Positions 24,601-37,323 of a stretch of 64,000 nt of DNA are shown in pieces. The translations under genes were made by a program, and so were the position numbers. Under the pieces are notes generated by a model. It saw only the letters and a program-made list of their open reading frames with translations. It searched no databases and was not told the origin of the DNA. This DNA comes from Calcarisporiella thermophila CBS 279.70 (lineage: Eukaryota; Calcarisporiellomycota). The stretch covers positions 371,267 to 435,266 of the forward strand of contig NW_027192191.1 in the NCBI RefSeq assembly GCF_041956535.1, read 5' to 3'. How positions within the stretch are numbered: the first letter of the stretch is position 1; every line of letters starts with the position of its first letter.

Positions 24601-25945
24601 TCGGCCGATTTACCTTCCACTTCCCCGATCCTTGGTTCAAGCGCGCTCTCTGCCGAAGAATCTGTGCAACAAAAGAAGCAGCGTGCTCGCATGACCTTTG
24701 CCTGGGGTCGGATGTTCCGTTCTGAAAACACCAATGCAGAGCCATCGGCATCCCCTGGTGGAATCCGACAGTTATTAGGAGGCGCAAAAGAGAGTGGAAG
24801 AGAAGGACGTCGAGGAATCTTTGGTATACCTCTGGAGGAAGCCATTCAAATCTCCAAAGTCAAGGAGGAGTATGAGCTACCATCCGTTGTGTACCGATGC
24901 ATTGAATATTTGGAAGCAAAGAAGGCGGAGAGAGAGGAGGGGATATATCGACTATCTGGAAGTAGTTCGACTATCAAGATGCTGAAGGAGAGGTTCAACC
25001 ACGGTAAAACTTCTATTTTTTGGACGTATCCCGTCGTACAGAGCATTTGCGCTGACTAAATTTCTTCGCAATTATATTTTAGAGGGAGACGTGGACCTTC
25101 TGAATCAGTCCGAGTATTACGATGTCCATGCCATTGCAGGCCTTCTGAAACTCTATCTTCGTGAGCTGCCTACGGGGGTCCTCACTCGCAACCTTCATAT
25201 GGAGTTCCTTCATGTCATTGATCTTCTTGATCGGAAAGCACGAGTTCGCGAGCTTGGGCGCCTTGTGTGTGCGCTTCCTCTAGCAAATTATACCCTTCTT
25301 CGTGCGCTCACCGCCCACCTTATCCTCATCGTTCAAAATTCGAATCTCAACAAGATGACAATGCGCAACGTGGGGATCGTGTTGGCCCCAACCATCGGGA
25401 TCCCCGCAGGAATTTTGGGCTTGCTGATGACGGAGTTTGAATACATCTTCTACGTGAATGAGGAGGGGGGTCGTGCTCCTCGTCGACTCGAAGAGGATGA
25501 TGAAGATGAGGAGGAGGAGGAGGAGGAGGAAGATGAAGTTGACGAGGAGGATGATGTATCCGTTGAAGCAGAGAATGTGAAAGTGGAAAAGAGCAACCAT
25601 GCGAATAGCAATGAAAAAACCACAACTAGTGCAGTAGAGAGTGACGTGAAGAAGCTTTCGGAGGAAATCCTCACTTCAGGTATATCCCGCCGCGTATCAC
25701 GGATTCGAAGCAATAGGAATAGTCTGAACTATATGGGTGGAGCTCCCGATACCATTATTGGGCTCGAGAAACGCCTTTCTTCTTCGCCGGTGATCCGTGT
25801 CGAGAACGAAGAGCTGGTTGACGAGCTTGGTCTAACAGTCCCTGAAGAGGATGAAGAAGAGAACGGAGAGGTAGAATCCGAAAACCACGAAGAGAAAACG
25901 GCGCAGGTCAAGGGCGAAAAAGAAATGGAAGGAAGCAACGTCTAA
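21677..25945 (+). CDS. Bem3-like Rho/Cdc42 GTPase-activating protein (coiled coil, PX, PH, RhoGAP)
   Basis: Accelerates GTP hydrolysis on Rho-family GTPases, probably Cdc42, at sites of polarised growth. Exons 21677-23314, 23398-23499, 23568-23681, 23749-25003 and 25083-25945 sum to 1323 aa. Residues about 25-95 form a coiled coil, and about 100-485 are Pro/Ser-rich and disordered. A PX domain (phosphoinositide binding) spans about 490-615 across three exons. A PH domain follows from about 620 (EGYLTKRGKSFGGWKKRYF). The RhoGAP domain is about 975-1160, with the arginine finger in EEGIYRLSGSS and the late helix motif MTMRNVGIVLAPT. An acidic run of Glu/Asp lies at about 1172-1190. The PX-PH-RhoGAP order is that of Bem3. 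A Rho GTPase lies 37 kb away in the same window, but no functional pairing can be inferred from that. Confidence 0.93.
25496..25556 (+). repeat. GAG/GAT-rich tract encoding a Glu/Asp run
   Basis: An imperfect trinucleotide repeat inside the RhoGAP gene encoding an uninterrupted acidic stretch of about 20 residues just after the RhoGAP domain. Such tracts are prone to length variation between strains. Confidence 0.8.
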
Positions 25946-27334
25946 GTCAACCTGGGGACTCAACCTTCGGGTGTGGAATTGAAGAAAAATTAGTTATATT
26001 CATAATAATTATTTTATTAATTTTTTTGTAGTTTGTCTTTTTCTTTTCTTTCTTTCTCTTATAGTAACGCTATTTATGTATGGTGGATGTAAATATCATC
26101 ATTTTTTTTTTGGTACAATAACTCTTAATAATATCAGAAATCCACCTTTATACTTCGTTATTATTATCTTGAGCGAGGTTATATGTGTAATATCCTTTTC
26201 TTCAATTGATTTAATATATATAAGCATAAAATTGTTTACCTAGCATAGGTGACCTATGAGAGCTAATATTCCAACTATGATCCAAATACAGGTATACTCT
26301 AATTAGTTATGCAGCATCAAAGGTAGCTGTGGGGGAATATGTTAATAACGCAGGCGGGCTATATTCCCAATATTTAAATTCCATACAAAAATTATATTCA
26401 ACTATTATTATCTAGATTTAAACTCAAGTAATATTGGTGTCAAGCTTGCACTTAATCGAGTTTTTAAGCTTCTTAGAACAAGGTGACTAGATATCTTCAA
26501 CCAACATTAGTAAATTATCTTAGCATCAAAATCGAATTGAGGGATGATCTGAAACTTAATTATAATTCGTCTGATACTTAAATTGAAATGTAAACAAGGG
26601 CAATCAGAAAAAGTATAAATAGAGGGGATTACCTGGTTCCACTTCTTTTTCTTTGGATCAAACCCGCTTCGTTAAAAGTAGCCATTTTGTTTTGATAATG
26701 GTATTCTTACGCTAGGTAGGGGAGACCAAAAAGATGGAAGTTTCATCTTATTACGACTGTTAATGCTTCACAATGAATTAATAGTCTGCAAACATTCCAC
26801 GACATTGCAAATCAAATGATTAAGAAAATTTACCCGTGTTCAAGCGAAAATAGAGGAAGAATCACCAAAAACAATACAGGATGATTACAAGTAAATGCAG
26901 TTCCAAAAACTGTTTTCAAGTTATCGCCGCGTATTGTTCTATCATATCAGTGATGGTTTATTCTATTGTAACTGCAGCCTCTAGAAATCTTATACGCGCT
27001 TGCTATAACTCGTTTGCTCGAAATCTAGGAATATCCCAAATTGGAAACGGGAAGTGTTCTTTTTTGAATACTAGCCGCTTTTAAGGGAAGAGTCATTACA
27101 AGTTAACCTTGGCCTTTTTTTTCATCATCTCTGCATTTCTCTAAGGAGATGGCTTGCCATCCTTTCGTCTAATCCATCGCACCTATTCAGCTCCCACTAG
27201 CCACGCTTTTTCCCATTTTATATGCTTTTTTATATTCATAAGTTCCCCGCCTTCATTAACTCTTCAGCCCTCAAACTTGACTACACTCATTAAACTTTAA
27301 CAAACAAATAGACAACCTTTGGTATATATTTGTA
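25946..27334. other. Intergenic, strongly A/T-rich
   Basis: About 1.4 kb with no gene that I can support. A 67-codon open frame (26881-27084) has no motif. The last 150 bases before the ASE1 ATG are T/C-rich, as expected for a promoter and leader. Confidence 0.4.
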
Positions 27335-29773
27335 ATGGATGTCATTCAGCAACGGCTGTTGCACCTAGACACGCTTTGGAAACGCGTGGGAATACCTGAA
27401 AGTGAGTGCGAAAAAAAATGGAAAACAGAATTGCTCAAGGTGTGTGATGCTGTTATATACCATGAGCACATATGATTTTGATGGTAATCAATATATCGCT
27501 TTCTGCTTCCTTAGCCTGTACTATATGAGCTAGAAAGAGTTTTGGCTCATCATGAGTGGTCGATGCGAGTTTTAGCCGGCGAGATAGAAGATTATCTAGT
27601 AAATTTCAACCTTGCAAATATATTTTTTTCGAAATAGAAGCGTGTTCTCTTAACGCTTATTGTTCTTCCTATTAAATTAGTCTAGCATCTCTGAAAAGTG
27701 CGATCTTTTGGGGTATTCACCCGAAAATATTACCGATTTAGCTGCTCTTCCCAGTTTGCCTATATCCTACCTCACTCGTTCAAGACTTTCAGCTGTCGAC
27801 AAAGAACTACAGAAGGTATATTTGAATGGACTTAAAATATAGTGATATATAGAAGGTTTCATTAAGTATAATTCTGTTGTACCCAAGATAATTATAAGTC
27901 GCCAGAAACTGGTTGATAAATATGTGCAAGATATTGAAAAAATATCTGAAGAGATATACATGGGTGAAGTCATTGTGAATGAGCGAAAAGACTTTAGCCA
28001 GAGTGCCATAGAGAAGGTATGATTTCCCTATTTAACTTTGTATTATCCTTTATCAGCTGATTTATATTGCCTGTGCTATCTTGTGTTCTAGCTTGCACAG
28101 AAGCATTCGACAATAAAAGCTGAAGCGGTAAGTTTCTATAAGATTGCTACAAATAATTTCTTTATTGTATTTTTCCAAGCTCTTTCCTTATTTCAATTTT
28201 TATTTAGTCGCGAAGAAGGAATTCTTTTGAGCAGTGTATAAAGAAGCTCTATAACATCTGGACTGCTCTTGGATATCAGCCCAAAGACTCTATTGACACT
28301 GCCGTGGCGCACTTGCATTCCCAAGTGGCTGCCTCTGAATTGGTCAATCAATATCGCTGGTATCGAACACCGCTCCCTCATCCTCTATCGCTTTCAGAAT
28401 CCTGTTTAGAGGCACTGGAGAATAAGGTTTTGGCGTTAGAAGATGTCTACATGGATCGCAAGACCAAAAGAGAAAAATGGCAGCAGGGAATTGTGGCGTT
28501 ATGGGACGAACTACAAATACCCTTGGACGAAAGAGGGATAGAGATGATCGATAGCTATGACCTTGCTTATCTGGACTTGGTAATATATCTCTTTTGACAG
28601 GCAATTTCTGTTTCTGGATACTATTCATGTTAAAAATATTTTCAGTTGGAGGCAGAATATAAGCGTTTGAGAGGGAAATTCCGGGTTGCGGTCGACCAAT
28701 TACTTGAACAAGTGCATAACCTTGGATATCAATTAGGAAAGGCTTTAAACTAATCCAAAATTTCCGTCTAGCATATAAGTCAAATCACAGATCTCTGGGA
28801 TCAATGCCTAGTTAGTCAGAAAGAGAGAGAACATTTCTTGAACGATCTCTATGAAAACAGTACTTTGATGTGTGTTTTATTTTGCATCGATAGCATGTCT
28901 AATTTTTTTATTTCGAATAGCCAATACCTCTGCTGGAGTGAAGATGAAAATCAGCGATCTTCTTGTTTTGCTTGGTTCTCTCGCTGTAAAAGCAACACGC
29001 ATATTCAAGTTGATAAACGAGCGACGTGAATTCATAAACAAGATGATCGAGTTCGAAAAAAACGCATCGGATCCGCGCAGATTATTCCATAGCTCTTTCC
29101 AACTTATGCAGGTAAATGTTTTTGTAATTAAACTATTGCATTCAGTATTGATATAGCCCTTGTGGTTCAATAGGAGGAAAAATGGCGGCGTACTTGCTAC
29201 CCTAATTTATTAAAGCTCGAGGATGCTCTTTTAAGAAGTATTAAGCACTATGAAGAAGGTAAACTTTACGAGCACATTGGAAAAAGTGTCTCGATTGAAA
29301 TTTTACTCTGGCCTTTGATAGTCGAAGCGAAGCCGTTTTTACATGAAGGAACCCGATTTCTTGACACATTGGTAAGCAAATATTTTACTAGAAAAGAAGT
29401 TGGGTGAAGACCAATTTTTCTCTCTTAGCAATTTGAGATTACCGAGCGACAGATCAATAAAACATTTTTCGGTTTCATGACGACCCCCCGCCAACGCTCA
29501 TCAATGATGGCTCCCACACAGTCAACTATTAATAAGCAATCTTCTCCGCGAGCTCGTGAGGGCTCAAAATCACCCTCGATATCACCATCCAAATCTCCCA
29601 AGCCTCGAACTCCTAGCTATGCGGGTGGAAACATGTTAACCCCACCTCCTCTGAGGAGGCGTTCGAGTTGCTCCTCAAGTGTCACATCGCCAAGTTCCAG
29701 TGGACGAACAGAGGGGGCAGTATCACCTTCCCCAGAGTATAGGCGGGCGAATGGAAAGGTGCAGAGGGGTTGA
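27335..29773 (+). CDS. ASE1: Ase1/PRC1/MAP65 antiparallel-microtubule crosslinker
   Basis: Bundles antiparallel microtubules in the spindle midzone and supports anaphase B and cytokinesis. The gene is split into roughly a dozen small exons starting at ATG 27335 (MDVIQQRLLHLDTLWKRVG). Recognisable pieces include a long heptad-rich rod in the middle exons and the family-defining spectrin-like microtubule-binding region in the exons at about 28919-29366. There RRLFHSSFQLMQ joins EEKWRRTCYPNLLKLEDAL across an intron, matching the conserved F-x-S-x-Q-L-x-x-E-E-K-x-R pattern. The final exon (about 29430-29773) is basic and Ser/Pro-rich with several SPSK/SPKP sites, the usual Cdk-regulated tail. Exact boundaries of the central small exons are approximate. 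Confidence 0.88.
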
Positions 29774-30098
29774 GATGGTAGTACTTTTTTTCTTGTTATA
29801 TTCCTTTCAATAATTGCAATCTTAATTCAAAGCTAATTTTAATCACAATGGACATTGATTGATCAATAAATTGAATTACGAAAACTTGTAATCAAAATAT
29901 CACTATACATGATAGTAGGATTTAGTGCAATAGATAAGGAAAAAATTAAAAATAAATATAGTTGAATATTGCAGAAGAGACAATCTATAACTTTATACAC
30001 ATCAAAAAAACAACGGAGATTTGCGAATAACAGGAATAGAAAATCCAACTGTTTCCTTCTAGTAATCGAAGTGAATCCCAGTTCCTCTCTTTTCCACC
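29774..30098. other. Convergent 3' flanks of ASE1 and CEG1
   Basis: A/T-rich 325 bp between two convergent stop codons. No gene seen. Confidence 0.45.
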
Positions 30099-31932
30099 CT
30101 AGGTCTTTAATCTTTTATCTGTCTTTCTCTCGTTGTCATCAACCCTCTGGTGATCGCCGCTCTCCTCCTCTGGGCGCCTTTTTCTTGAACCTGAAGCAGA
30201 AGAAGGAGCAAGAGGTACAGCATCTGGAAACTTAGAGCGCCCATTCGTATTTCCCTGGTGATGGGCTGCCTGTATAGGAGCGTTTCCTATGGCTCCAGGC
30301 GGTCGACCTCCATTCGCTTCTCGCAGTTTCCAGGCAGCACGTATTTTTTCAGAACTTGTCTCTAGCTCTTCCCGAGTTACGCCATCTGCAATACTTCTCA
30401 AAATCTTCTTCACCACCCTCTCGTCATTTGCTAAATTTTTATCATCTCTATATCGTGTGAAGCGCCAACCACCTTTTCGGATATGTGGAGGAGAATCTGG
30501 ATCGTTCCACACATAGGTAGGCCACTCTGGGTCATAAAGAAATTCACCTATCCGCCCATCTGGTGAAGAGGTACGCCAATTTTCGGCAAGCTCGGGGTCT
30601 GGCGTAAAGAAGTCATAAAATTGATGCACTCCGCGATTAGCAGAGTGAAGAGTAAAGATGGGTTTACGGTCTCGGGACCATCGAATGCAAATTTTAAAAT
30701 CGACAGTATTTTGATCTGCTGGCTTCCATTTTAACCTGTAACATTTTTTTTTTAAAAAATAAAAATTTCATAAACTTGGGCTGAGATAATGAAATGCTCT
30801 TTGGTAGACACTCACATTTTCTTGCAAGTTCCAAGGATATATGGCTGTTTAACGGGCGTGAAAATGAGGCCGTCATTGCCATGGTGTAGCTCCTTGATTT
30901 GTTCGAAGACCTGCGTGATCCCATATGATCTCTCCATATGTTTCATGGCGACTCTAATTTAACAGATATCATACTTAATTATCTTTCTTGTAATACGGCG
31001 AATAACTATCCGTACAAGCAGGGGGCATTTCTCGTAAATTCGAGATTTTGTTCCTTCGCGGAAATAAGAGGGTTGACGACGTGGTCTCGAGCATACTAAA
31101 ACGAGAAAGAAGTAAGAATTAGAAAATGTATGCCATTGATAAAATAAGTAGTTACGCCTAATCTTGAACTAAGCGATCGCTGCGTTACATTCACGCCATT
31201 GATAACAAGTAGATCGAAAACAAGGAAGCGTGAAATTTTCTGTAAATAGGAGAGGAGGTTATTTATATAATAAGTAGTAATACATCTGGCATTCAAAAAA
31301 CCTCGTCTCCTTTCACATCCAATACAAGCTCTCCGTCCAGTAGGGTATCATTTTGAAAACGTCCTGGCCTATCTTTCACCGGAAAAACAAGATTGGGAAT
31401 ATATCGAACCAAATTTTTTCTGCATATCTATATAGAAGCGTAGTAGGATAAGGCTTTGGTAGAGTGTGAGGACTGTGCGCGAATAATTTACCACAAACGT
31501 CGCAGGACCTTTCTGCGTCATTTGCGCAAACATTAAATATCTAACACCATCGCTTTTTTCGCACACATAATAATCCTCTTGCTCGAGAACTTTGAGATGA
31601 GTGGAATCAAAACTAACGGGCTGCGAGCCAGGAAATCTGTAATATTTGTTCAAAGGTATAGAGAATAATCAGCAAAACTTTCAAATGCTTGCATAAATAT
31701 GGAAGAAAAAATGAAATCTCCATAATATTTCTGCTGTTTTCTTTTTCCAAATGCTCTTAAACGACCAACTAATCTTAATTTCAAGAAAATCGAATTGGAA
31801 ATAACGAACATACCCATCCCCTTTCCATTCCAATAGCTCTTTTATTCTTGCATTAACATTTTTTTGCGTTATGGGATCTACAAGCACCCCAATCGAATCA
31901 GGTAGAGGGGCATCGTGTTGGCCGACAGACAT
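30099..31932 (-). CDS. CEG1: mRNA guanylyltransferase (capping enzyme, Ceg1 type)
   Basis: Transfers GMP from GTP to the 5' diphosphate end of nascent pre-mRNA in the nucleus, working with a separate RNA triphosphatase as in other fungi. Minus-strand exons 31932-31814, 31636-31492, 31427-31302, 31239-31156, 31095-31016, 30953-30816 and 30735-30099 sum to 442 aa, close to the yeast enzyme. Start choice: ATG at 31932; the codon just upstream in frame is TTG. Motif I is CEKSDGVRYLM with the lysine that forms the GMP adduct. The TLLDGELVLD segment is motif IIIa, and NDGLIFTP followed by LKWKP across the last intron are motifs IV and V. Motif III reads FVICRKN where relatives usually have an Asp before the Arg (FLIDR). 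The C-terminal tail is charged and probably disordered. There is no triphosphatase domain. Confidence 0.92.
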
Positions 31933-32281
31933 GCCCAATAATTAAATTGTCTCTTGAGCCTAATCAATGGTGCAAGGTCGATTTTTTAAGTCGGAGCTTG
32001 ATTAGTGAAAATTTATTACCGAGAGGCTTGGGTGAGAGTAGTTGTCGTATATCATGGTGAATTTAGACGGAAGTTTAGCAGAAGAGCATGCTAACTGTTA
32101 ATAAAACGGGGCTGTGGTGGGTTTTAAAAGAAGAATAAACTAGAAAGAACAATAGAAAAAAGTATAATAAGTACAGCCAAAAAACATTAAGTGGAAAGAT
32201 TAAAGTATTTAAGGTAGATATGGTACATATAAAAATGTGGAAAATGATAACATGGATAAATAACTAAGTATATGTACTATT
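31933..32281. other. Short intergenic region between two minus-strand genes
   Basis: A/T-rich, 349 bp. It is the promoter side of CEG1 and the 3' flank of the upstream gene. No other feature seen. Confidence 0.4.
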
Positions 32282-35200
32282 TTATCTTCGTTCTACCGCC
32301 TCTCGTAATGACTCCACAATGATTGCCGAAAAGTGCCGAGAAACTTGTAAAAGTTGGACACCTTTGCGCTTGGCGGCACGAACCACAAGAACTATGAACC
32401 AGAACAGGAGGGCAATCCCTAACAGAATCAAAACCAGTGTTAAAACTTATTTAAGGAAGCTTATAACTTACCACTTACCGGCCATCAAGTACTCCAAAAT
32501 AATATAGCCAATATCTAGCCAAGGATTTTTAGCGAGCATGGCGTTAATTACTTGAACCTCATCCTCGAGCCCCTTCAGCTAATATTTTAAAAAAGATTTA
32601 GAATACATAAATGAATAAATCAACTAAAAAAAAAAATACTATATGGAAGTAGCGCTCATTGATCACAGCGGATATTTCCTTGATTTCTTCATTTATCGAG
32701 CGCATTTGCGCTCCAATACGTCTATTCAGTCCATCCAAATCTCCCAGAATCTCATCATATTGAGCCATATCATCTCTGATTAAATTTACTCCGAGTTCCA
32801 CTCCGAGTTGAGCATTTACGAATCCATTTAGTGCTGGAGAATAATGGATCGGTTTATTATACTCCTCTAGTTGGAGATTATGGATACGTTCTTGGGAGAG
32901 ATCAAGGAGATGCTCGTGTAACTTTGCAAAGTCTCGCGCCTCAATATGAATATTCGTACTATTGGAAATAGTTGATTCCATCTCCTGGTATTTGCCGCTG
33001 CTATTTTTTTCTGGGTCACCCACAAGTGTGACATGGAGATTTATGAGTTCACCTAATCAAAGTAGAGGTAAGATTAATCGTTTCCCCATTCATTTATAGT
33101 AAAGGGTTACCGTCGCATTCGATCATTTTCTCAAAAGCAATTCCTTCGCCATCCGCAAGATCAAAAACAACCACGTCACCTTCACGACTATGTTCTAGCA
33201 TGATTCCCTTCGTTTTAAACTGTTCAATAACTGTGCGTAGCTTGGGCGGAAGCCTGTCCATATCAAGTACAATAGTGCGGTGAGATTCTTCCTCGTGCGG
33301 AGTCTCTCTTACTATAAACAAGTAAGGGTAATCGGGAAGCTGAGTTAAGGATAGATATATTTCAAAGCGTATAGACCATACTATCATGTCTCTCTTCGAT
33401 ATCACTTTTCTGTTCTACATTATTGTCATTCTCTGTGTCCAGAGATATACGTGTTCGCTCTAAGTCAACTTCACTAGTGTTATGGTGCTTTGAGTACGAG
33501 CCACCTACGTCCAACGAGAGTTTCGATCCAATTAAGTAGTTCATCGCCTGATTCTACAAAAAAAAAGTTAATAATACTATAGATTAATCATACTGTAGAA
33601 ATGATCTTACATCTCGAGTATCTTCCAATTCTGAAATATCTAGAGGTAAATCAGACCTCTCCCTTACTTCTTCCAATTCATCCACCTCAAATTCCTCCTG
33701 CCATCTACCAGTTATCGGAATTTGCCTAGGAGATGATTTTGAATGGATATTCGCATGGGGATACTTCATTGCTCCACAGGATAAGTCAGGAGATTGATAA
33801 GAAAATGAGGTATCCGGAAGAGAGGTCATTGAAGAAACAGCAAACTTGGGAGGGTTAGCTTCATTTCGGTGTGAGTAATGCTGGGTAGCCTTCTTCAACT
33901 TTGTCGAAGCTTCAGGGATATCAGGTAAAGGCTAAAAAAAATTGATGATGTGAAAATTAGTTGCCAAAATGAAAATAACACACACTTGCCTTTGAATCAT
34001 TCACAAGAGTACCAATTTCTTGAAGCATCGAGCGATATCTTTGACTTTGTTCACTGGTCACATCCGGCACTGAGCCATATGCAAGTCGGGGTTGATGTAG
34101 AGCATCTAACGATGCGCTCCGATCTCGCCCATTTTCCTCCCTTTTTTTGCCTTTATGTTTCCGAAAGAGTGAAAGGGACCAAGACTTGCGTTTCTTGCCA
34201 TCCAAATGGTGTTCTAACGACGAGCGATTGTAGTATCGGTCCGAGTCGTCGAGGGAAGAACGGCCGGCGTCAGGAATGGTTCCGAGAGAGGAAGACTTAG
34301 AATGCATTGAGCCATGATGAGCTGATTGGGTGTGAGTATTCGAACTTCGCGGTGGTTTTTGCTCCAGTACATGAAAATTATCCCTTGGTTTCTTTAAACC
34401 CACATTAGTATGTGACCCGCTAATCTGAGAGGGGTAAGTGACGGAACTCTGTGATCCCGAATAGGAAGACTCGCCGCGATAAGCTATCTCTTCAAAACTA
34501 CTACTAGATGAGGGAGCAACTACTCGGAGTGACGAAGTGGGTCTCCCAGGGTCATCCGAAGCTGAGTCTTCTTCTCCGTCTTTCTCCTCTTCTTTGGTTA
34601 ATTGCAAATCTGTTCTATTTGCAATTCGAGAATATTTAAGCAGATCACTATTATCCAGCTGCCATGTTTTGGCTCGTGAATTATTAGGTAAACGATGGAC
34701 AGGTTTTTTGTTTATGGAGCGCATTCGTTCATTATATTCTTCCCGATATCGAATAATTGCTAGTGGATTGTAGGATTCACCGGAGCGTAGCAATGTAGAA
34801 ATGATGTTATAGCGAATTTTGAGATATTGTTTGCATTGTTCTGATCGTTCGAGAGTGGTGGGGGATGGATGCAATTTTTGCCTATAATGTGCTATGAAAA
34901 AATCACCATCATATTAAAATGCTATAGATTGATATTGCTTAAGTCGTGACCCAATTTTACCGTGTTCATCATGATTTAAATATCGTTCGATCTCCAAGCT
35001 TTCATCATCAGGTATAAGTTGATGGCTAAATTTTTCTTTTGAACTCTCATTATCTGTATGGTTTCGAGTCATCTGCGTCAATCGTAAAACATCTTTGTTC
35101 GTAATACCCTGCAATAAATCCTCAACAGAGTCTGAAATAGACGTAAAGAAAATATAGTGTTAGTGAGGTTATATAGAGATACAATTTCCAACCCACCTTC

Positions 35201-35695
35201 AGGGATATTTGAGGTATCATCATTAATTAAGCTCCCAAATCCTCTTCCTGCGGTCCCTATTCTTCGTCTCGTCGCCTGTGAACCCGCGCTCCGACTGCGA
35301 GATGAATGTGGCTCCATAGTAGTCGTTAAATCTGCTTCAGAAAATTCACTATTTTTTAACCACATCTGAGTGTCCACACCTGGCACTCTCAGATACTCTA
35401 TCTGGGACTGTTGCTGTTGCTGATATTCCAGCGGGAGATGGTCGAATGAAGTCGACACGGAGGCCGAAGGAGAAGCAAGGTAGCAATCGTCGTTATTTTG
35501 TTCAGGAACAGCATGATTTGGAGCATGCGGACTAAGGATAGAGTGCTCATTCTCATAATTATCGTATTCGACGACAGTCGATGAAGAATCAAAACGAAAA
35601 TGCCCATTGACATCACTAATACGATTTTTTCTACTATTTTCACGTAGCTGCCGAGATGAATTTGATCTGAAAAAGTCAGAGCTGTAGTTATACAT
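32282..35695 (-). CDS. Unrecognised large fungal protein with central conserved block and C-terminal membrane anchor
   Basis: I cannot assign a family. About nine minus-strand exons begin at ATG 35695 (MYNYSSDFFRSNSSRQL) and end at TAA 32284-32282. The first half is Ser-rich and disordered with a Gln run. The best-looking conserved block, after the intron at 34891-34960, carries SEQCKQYLKIRYN, SYNPLAIIRYREEYNERM and WQLDNSDLLKYSRIA, followed by a Ser-rich basic segment (KKRKSWSLSLFRKHKGKK). Later exons carry a compact charged domain (LPDYPYLFIVRETPHEEE, GDVVVFDLADGEG), then a helical coiled-coil-like region. The last intron joins GYIILEYLMAG to IALLFWFIVLVVRAAKRKG, giving one C-terminal transmembrane helix with a basic cytosolic flank. 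A tail-anchored scaffold is plausible. Two adjacent genes are possible but the exon joins stay in frame. Confidence 0.6.
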
Positions 35696-36171
35696 AATCT
35701 TTAAATTTGAATTAAAAAAAACCGTATCAAGAATTAATAGATCTTATTAGAAATAGAGGACAGTCGAGGAATATAATACCAATAAAACTGATAATAGTTA
35801 CTCGCAATCGTAGTTAAATAAATGACAGATACGCTGTTGGTGAAGGCTCGAGTGATACATTAATTATTGCTCTCGATAACAGGACTTTCATACCCTGGAA
35901 CCGCCTTAGAAGTAAGTAATAAGCCTTAGATACGAACATGTTAATTAACATTGGGAACGATTTTAATTATGTCGTTTGGTGGCTGAGGATATTCTATTTG
36001 ACTCTTGTAATAAATTTTGTTATTATATTAATTGATACAGCATAAAAGAGTACATCATAAAAATATATTAAATATCTTCGAAATAAATTAAAAACCGATC
36101 CAAAATAGAAGTTAATAGTACATCTCTACCTGAAACTAGCATATCACACTTGTAAAAAGAAAATACACAGT
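35696..36171. other. Intergenic, A/T-rich
   Basis: Promoter side of the unknown membrane-anchored gene and 3' flank of the dehydrogenase gene. No gene, tRNA or repeat recognised. Confidence 0.4.
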
Positions 36172-37323
36172 TTAAAGCTTGTTTTTGATACTGTGTTCAA
36201 TCTTTTCGTTCACTAATTTCTCGGTAAATTCCCACAAACGTCTAGCGAGGTCGAGATCTCGCCCATGTTTACTAGGTTTTCCAATCTAATTTTCAAAAAT
36301 TGTTAAACATTCCACGAATATACAAGAAAAACGTGTTGAAAAGTATCGATCACCTTTGCAATAGGTATAAAATACTCTCCATGTAGATCTTTTTCATCTA
36401 GCTCGGGGCTAGTTGCAACATAAAGCTGGGTAAGCGAGGCATCATCAATACTGATGGATCCATACAAAAATTTTGCCCCCATACTAACGACGAATTTCGG
36501 AAGAGGGAGATGCCGCATTAGATCTGTCTAAAAAAGGCCGCTCATTAAAATACTGTCGTTGTATTATGTGATATATATATGTTACCATTGCAACTCCTGG
36601 ATGAAGAGTGTTAACCCTTACGCCATTAATGCCCTTTTCTCGTAAACGACGATCTAGCTCTTTCGCGAATAATAAATTTGCCAATTTAGAACGCCCATAA
36701 GCGACTCGACGGTTATAATATTTAGTTGAATTAATTCTCTCAATATCACACTCCACACCCTTTTTTGGAGCCCACCCATGTGCATCAGATGATACAATCA
36801 CAATTCTAGATGGTGCCGACTTTTCAACTAAAGGTAGTAATCCCATTATGAGTGCGAAATGCCCAATGTGGTTTACTCCGAAATGTGACTCTATTCCATC
36901 CTTTGTAAGATCGTAGGGTGCCATAAATATGCCAGCATTGGCAATTAGAATATCGATTGGAAGATTAATAGAATTATAATGCTCGATGAATTGCTTTACA
37001 GAGCTGAGGGAAGAAAGGTCAAGAGGAAGAAATTCAATAACACCTCTCTGCGTAACCTTGCGGATATCATCGATTGCCTCGCGAGCTTTTTTCTCTGAAC
37101 GACAAGCAATAATGCTATGTTATAAGTGTTAAATGTTATAAGCGATAAATAGTTGAGATGTTTATGAATAATTAACTTTCATTCTTTATCACACTCACAC
37201 ATGTGCATTCTTATTCGCAAGCTCTCGAGCACACACCTTTCCTATACCCGTATTTGCACCGGTTACCAAGACAACCCGTCCAGTTAGATCAGGTATGTCG
37301 TTGAAAGAAAATTGTGAAGGCAT
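36172..37323 (-). CDS. Short-chain dehydrogenase/reductase, retinol-dehydrogenase-like
   Basis: An NAD(P)-dependent oxidoreductase of the classical SDR fold, closest in pattern to RDH11-14 and WW-domain oxidoreductases, whose fungal substrates are mostly unknown. ATG at 37323 gives MPSQFSFNDIPDLTGRVV. The cofactor motif TGANTGIG follows at once, and an intron after AHV joins to IIACRSEKKA. IANAGIF is the NAG motif, and the active site is IVIVSSDAHG with YGRSK (Tyr-x-x-x-Lys). HPGVAM then crosses an intron to TDLMRHLP, and the last small exon ends in KNKL. Two or three introns interrupt the minus-strand gene. The last three residues NKL loosely resemble a peroxisomal PTS1 but are not a canonical one. 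Confidence 0.88.

Noticed and set aside
25280-25713. Overlapping minus-strand frames across the acidic tract of the RhoGAP
   Set aside because: They encode Ser or Leu runs, the expected antisense of GAG/GAT repeats.
36172-36180. Peroxisomal targeting by the dehydrogenase C-terminus NKL
   Set aside because: Not a canonical PTS1 (usually Ser/Ala/Cys, basic, Leu/Met); too weak to annotate as a targeting signal.
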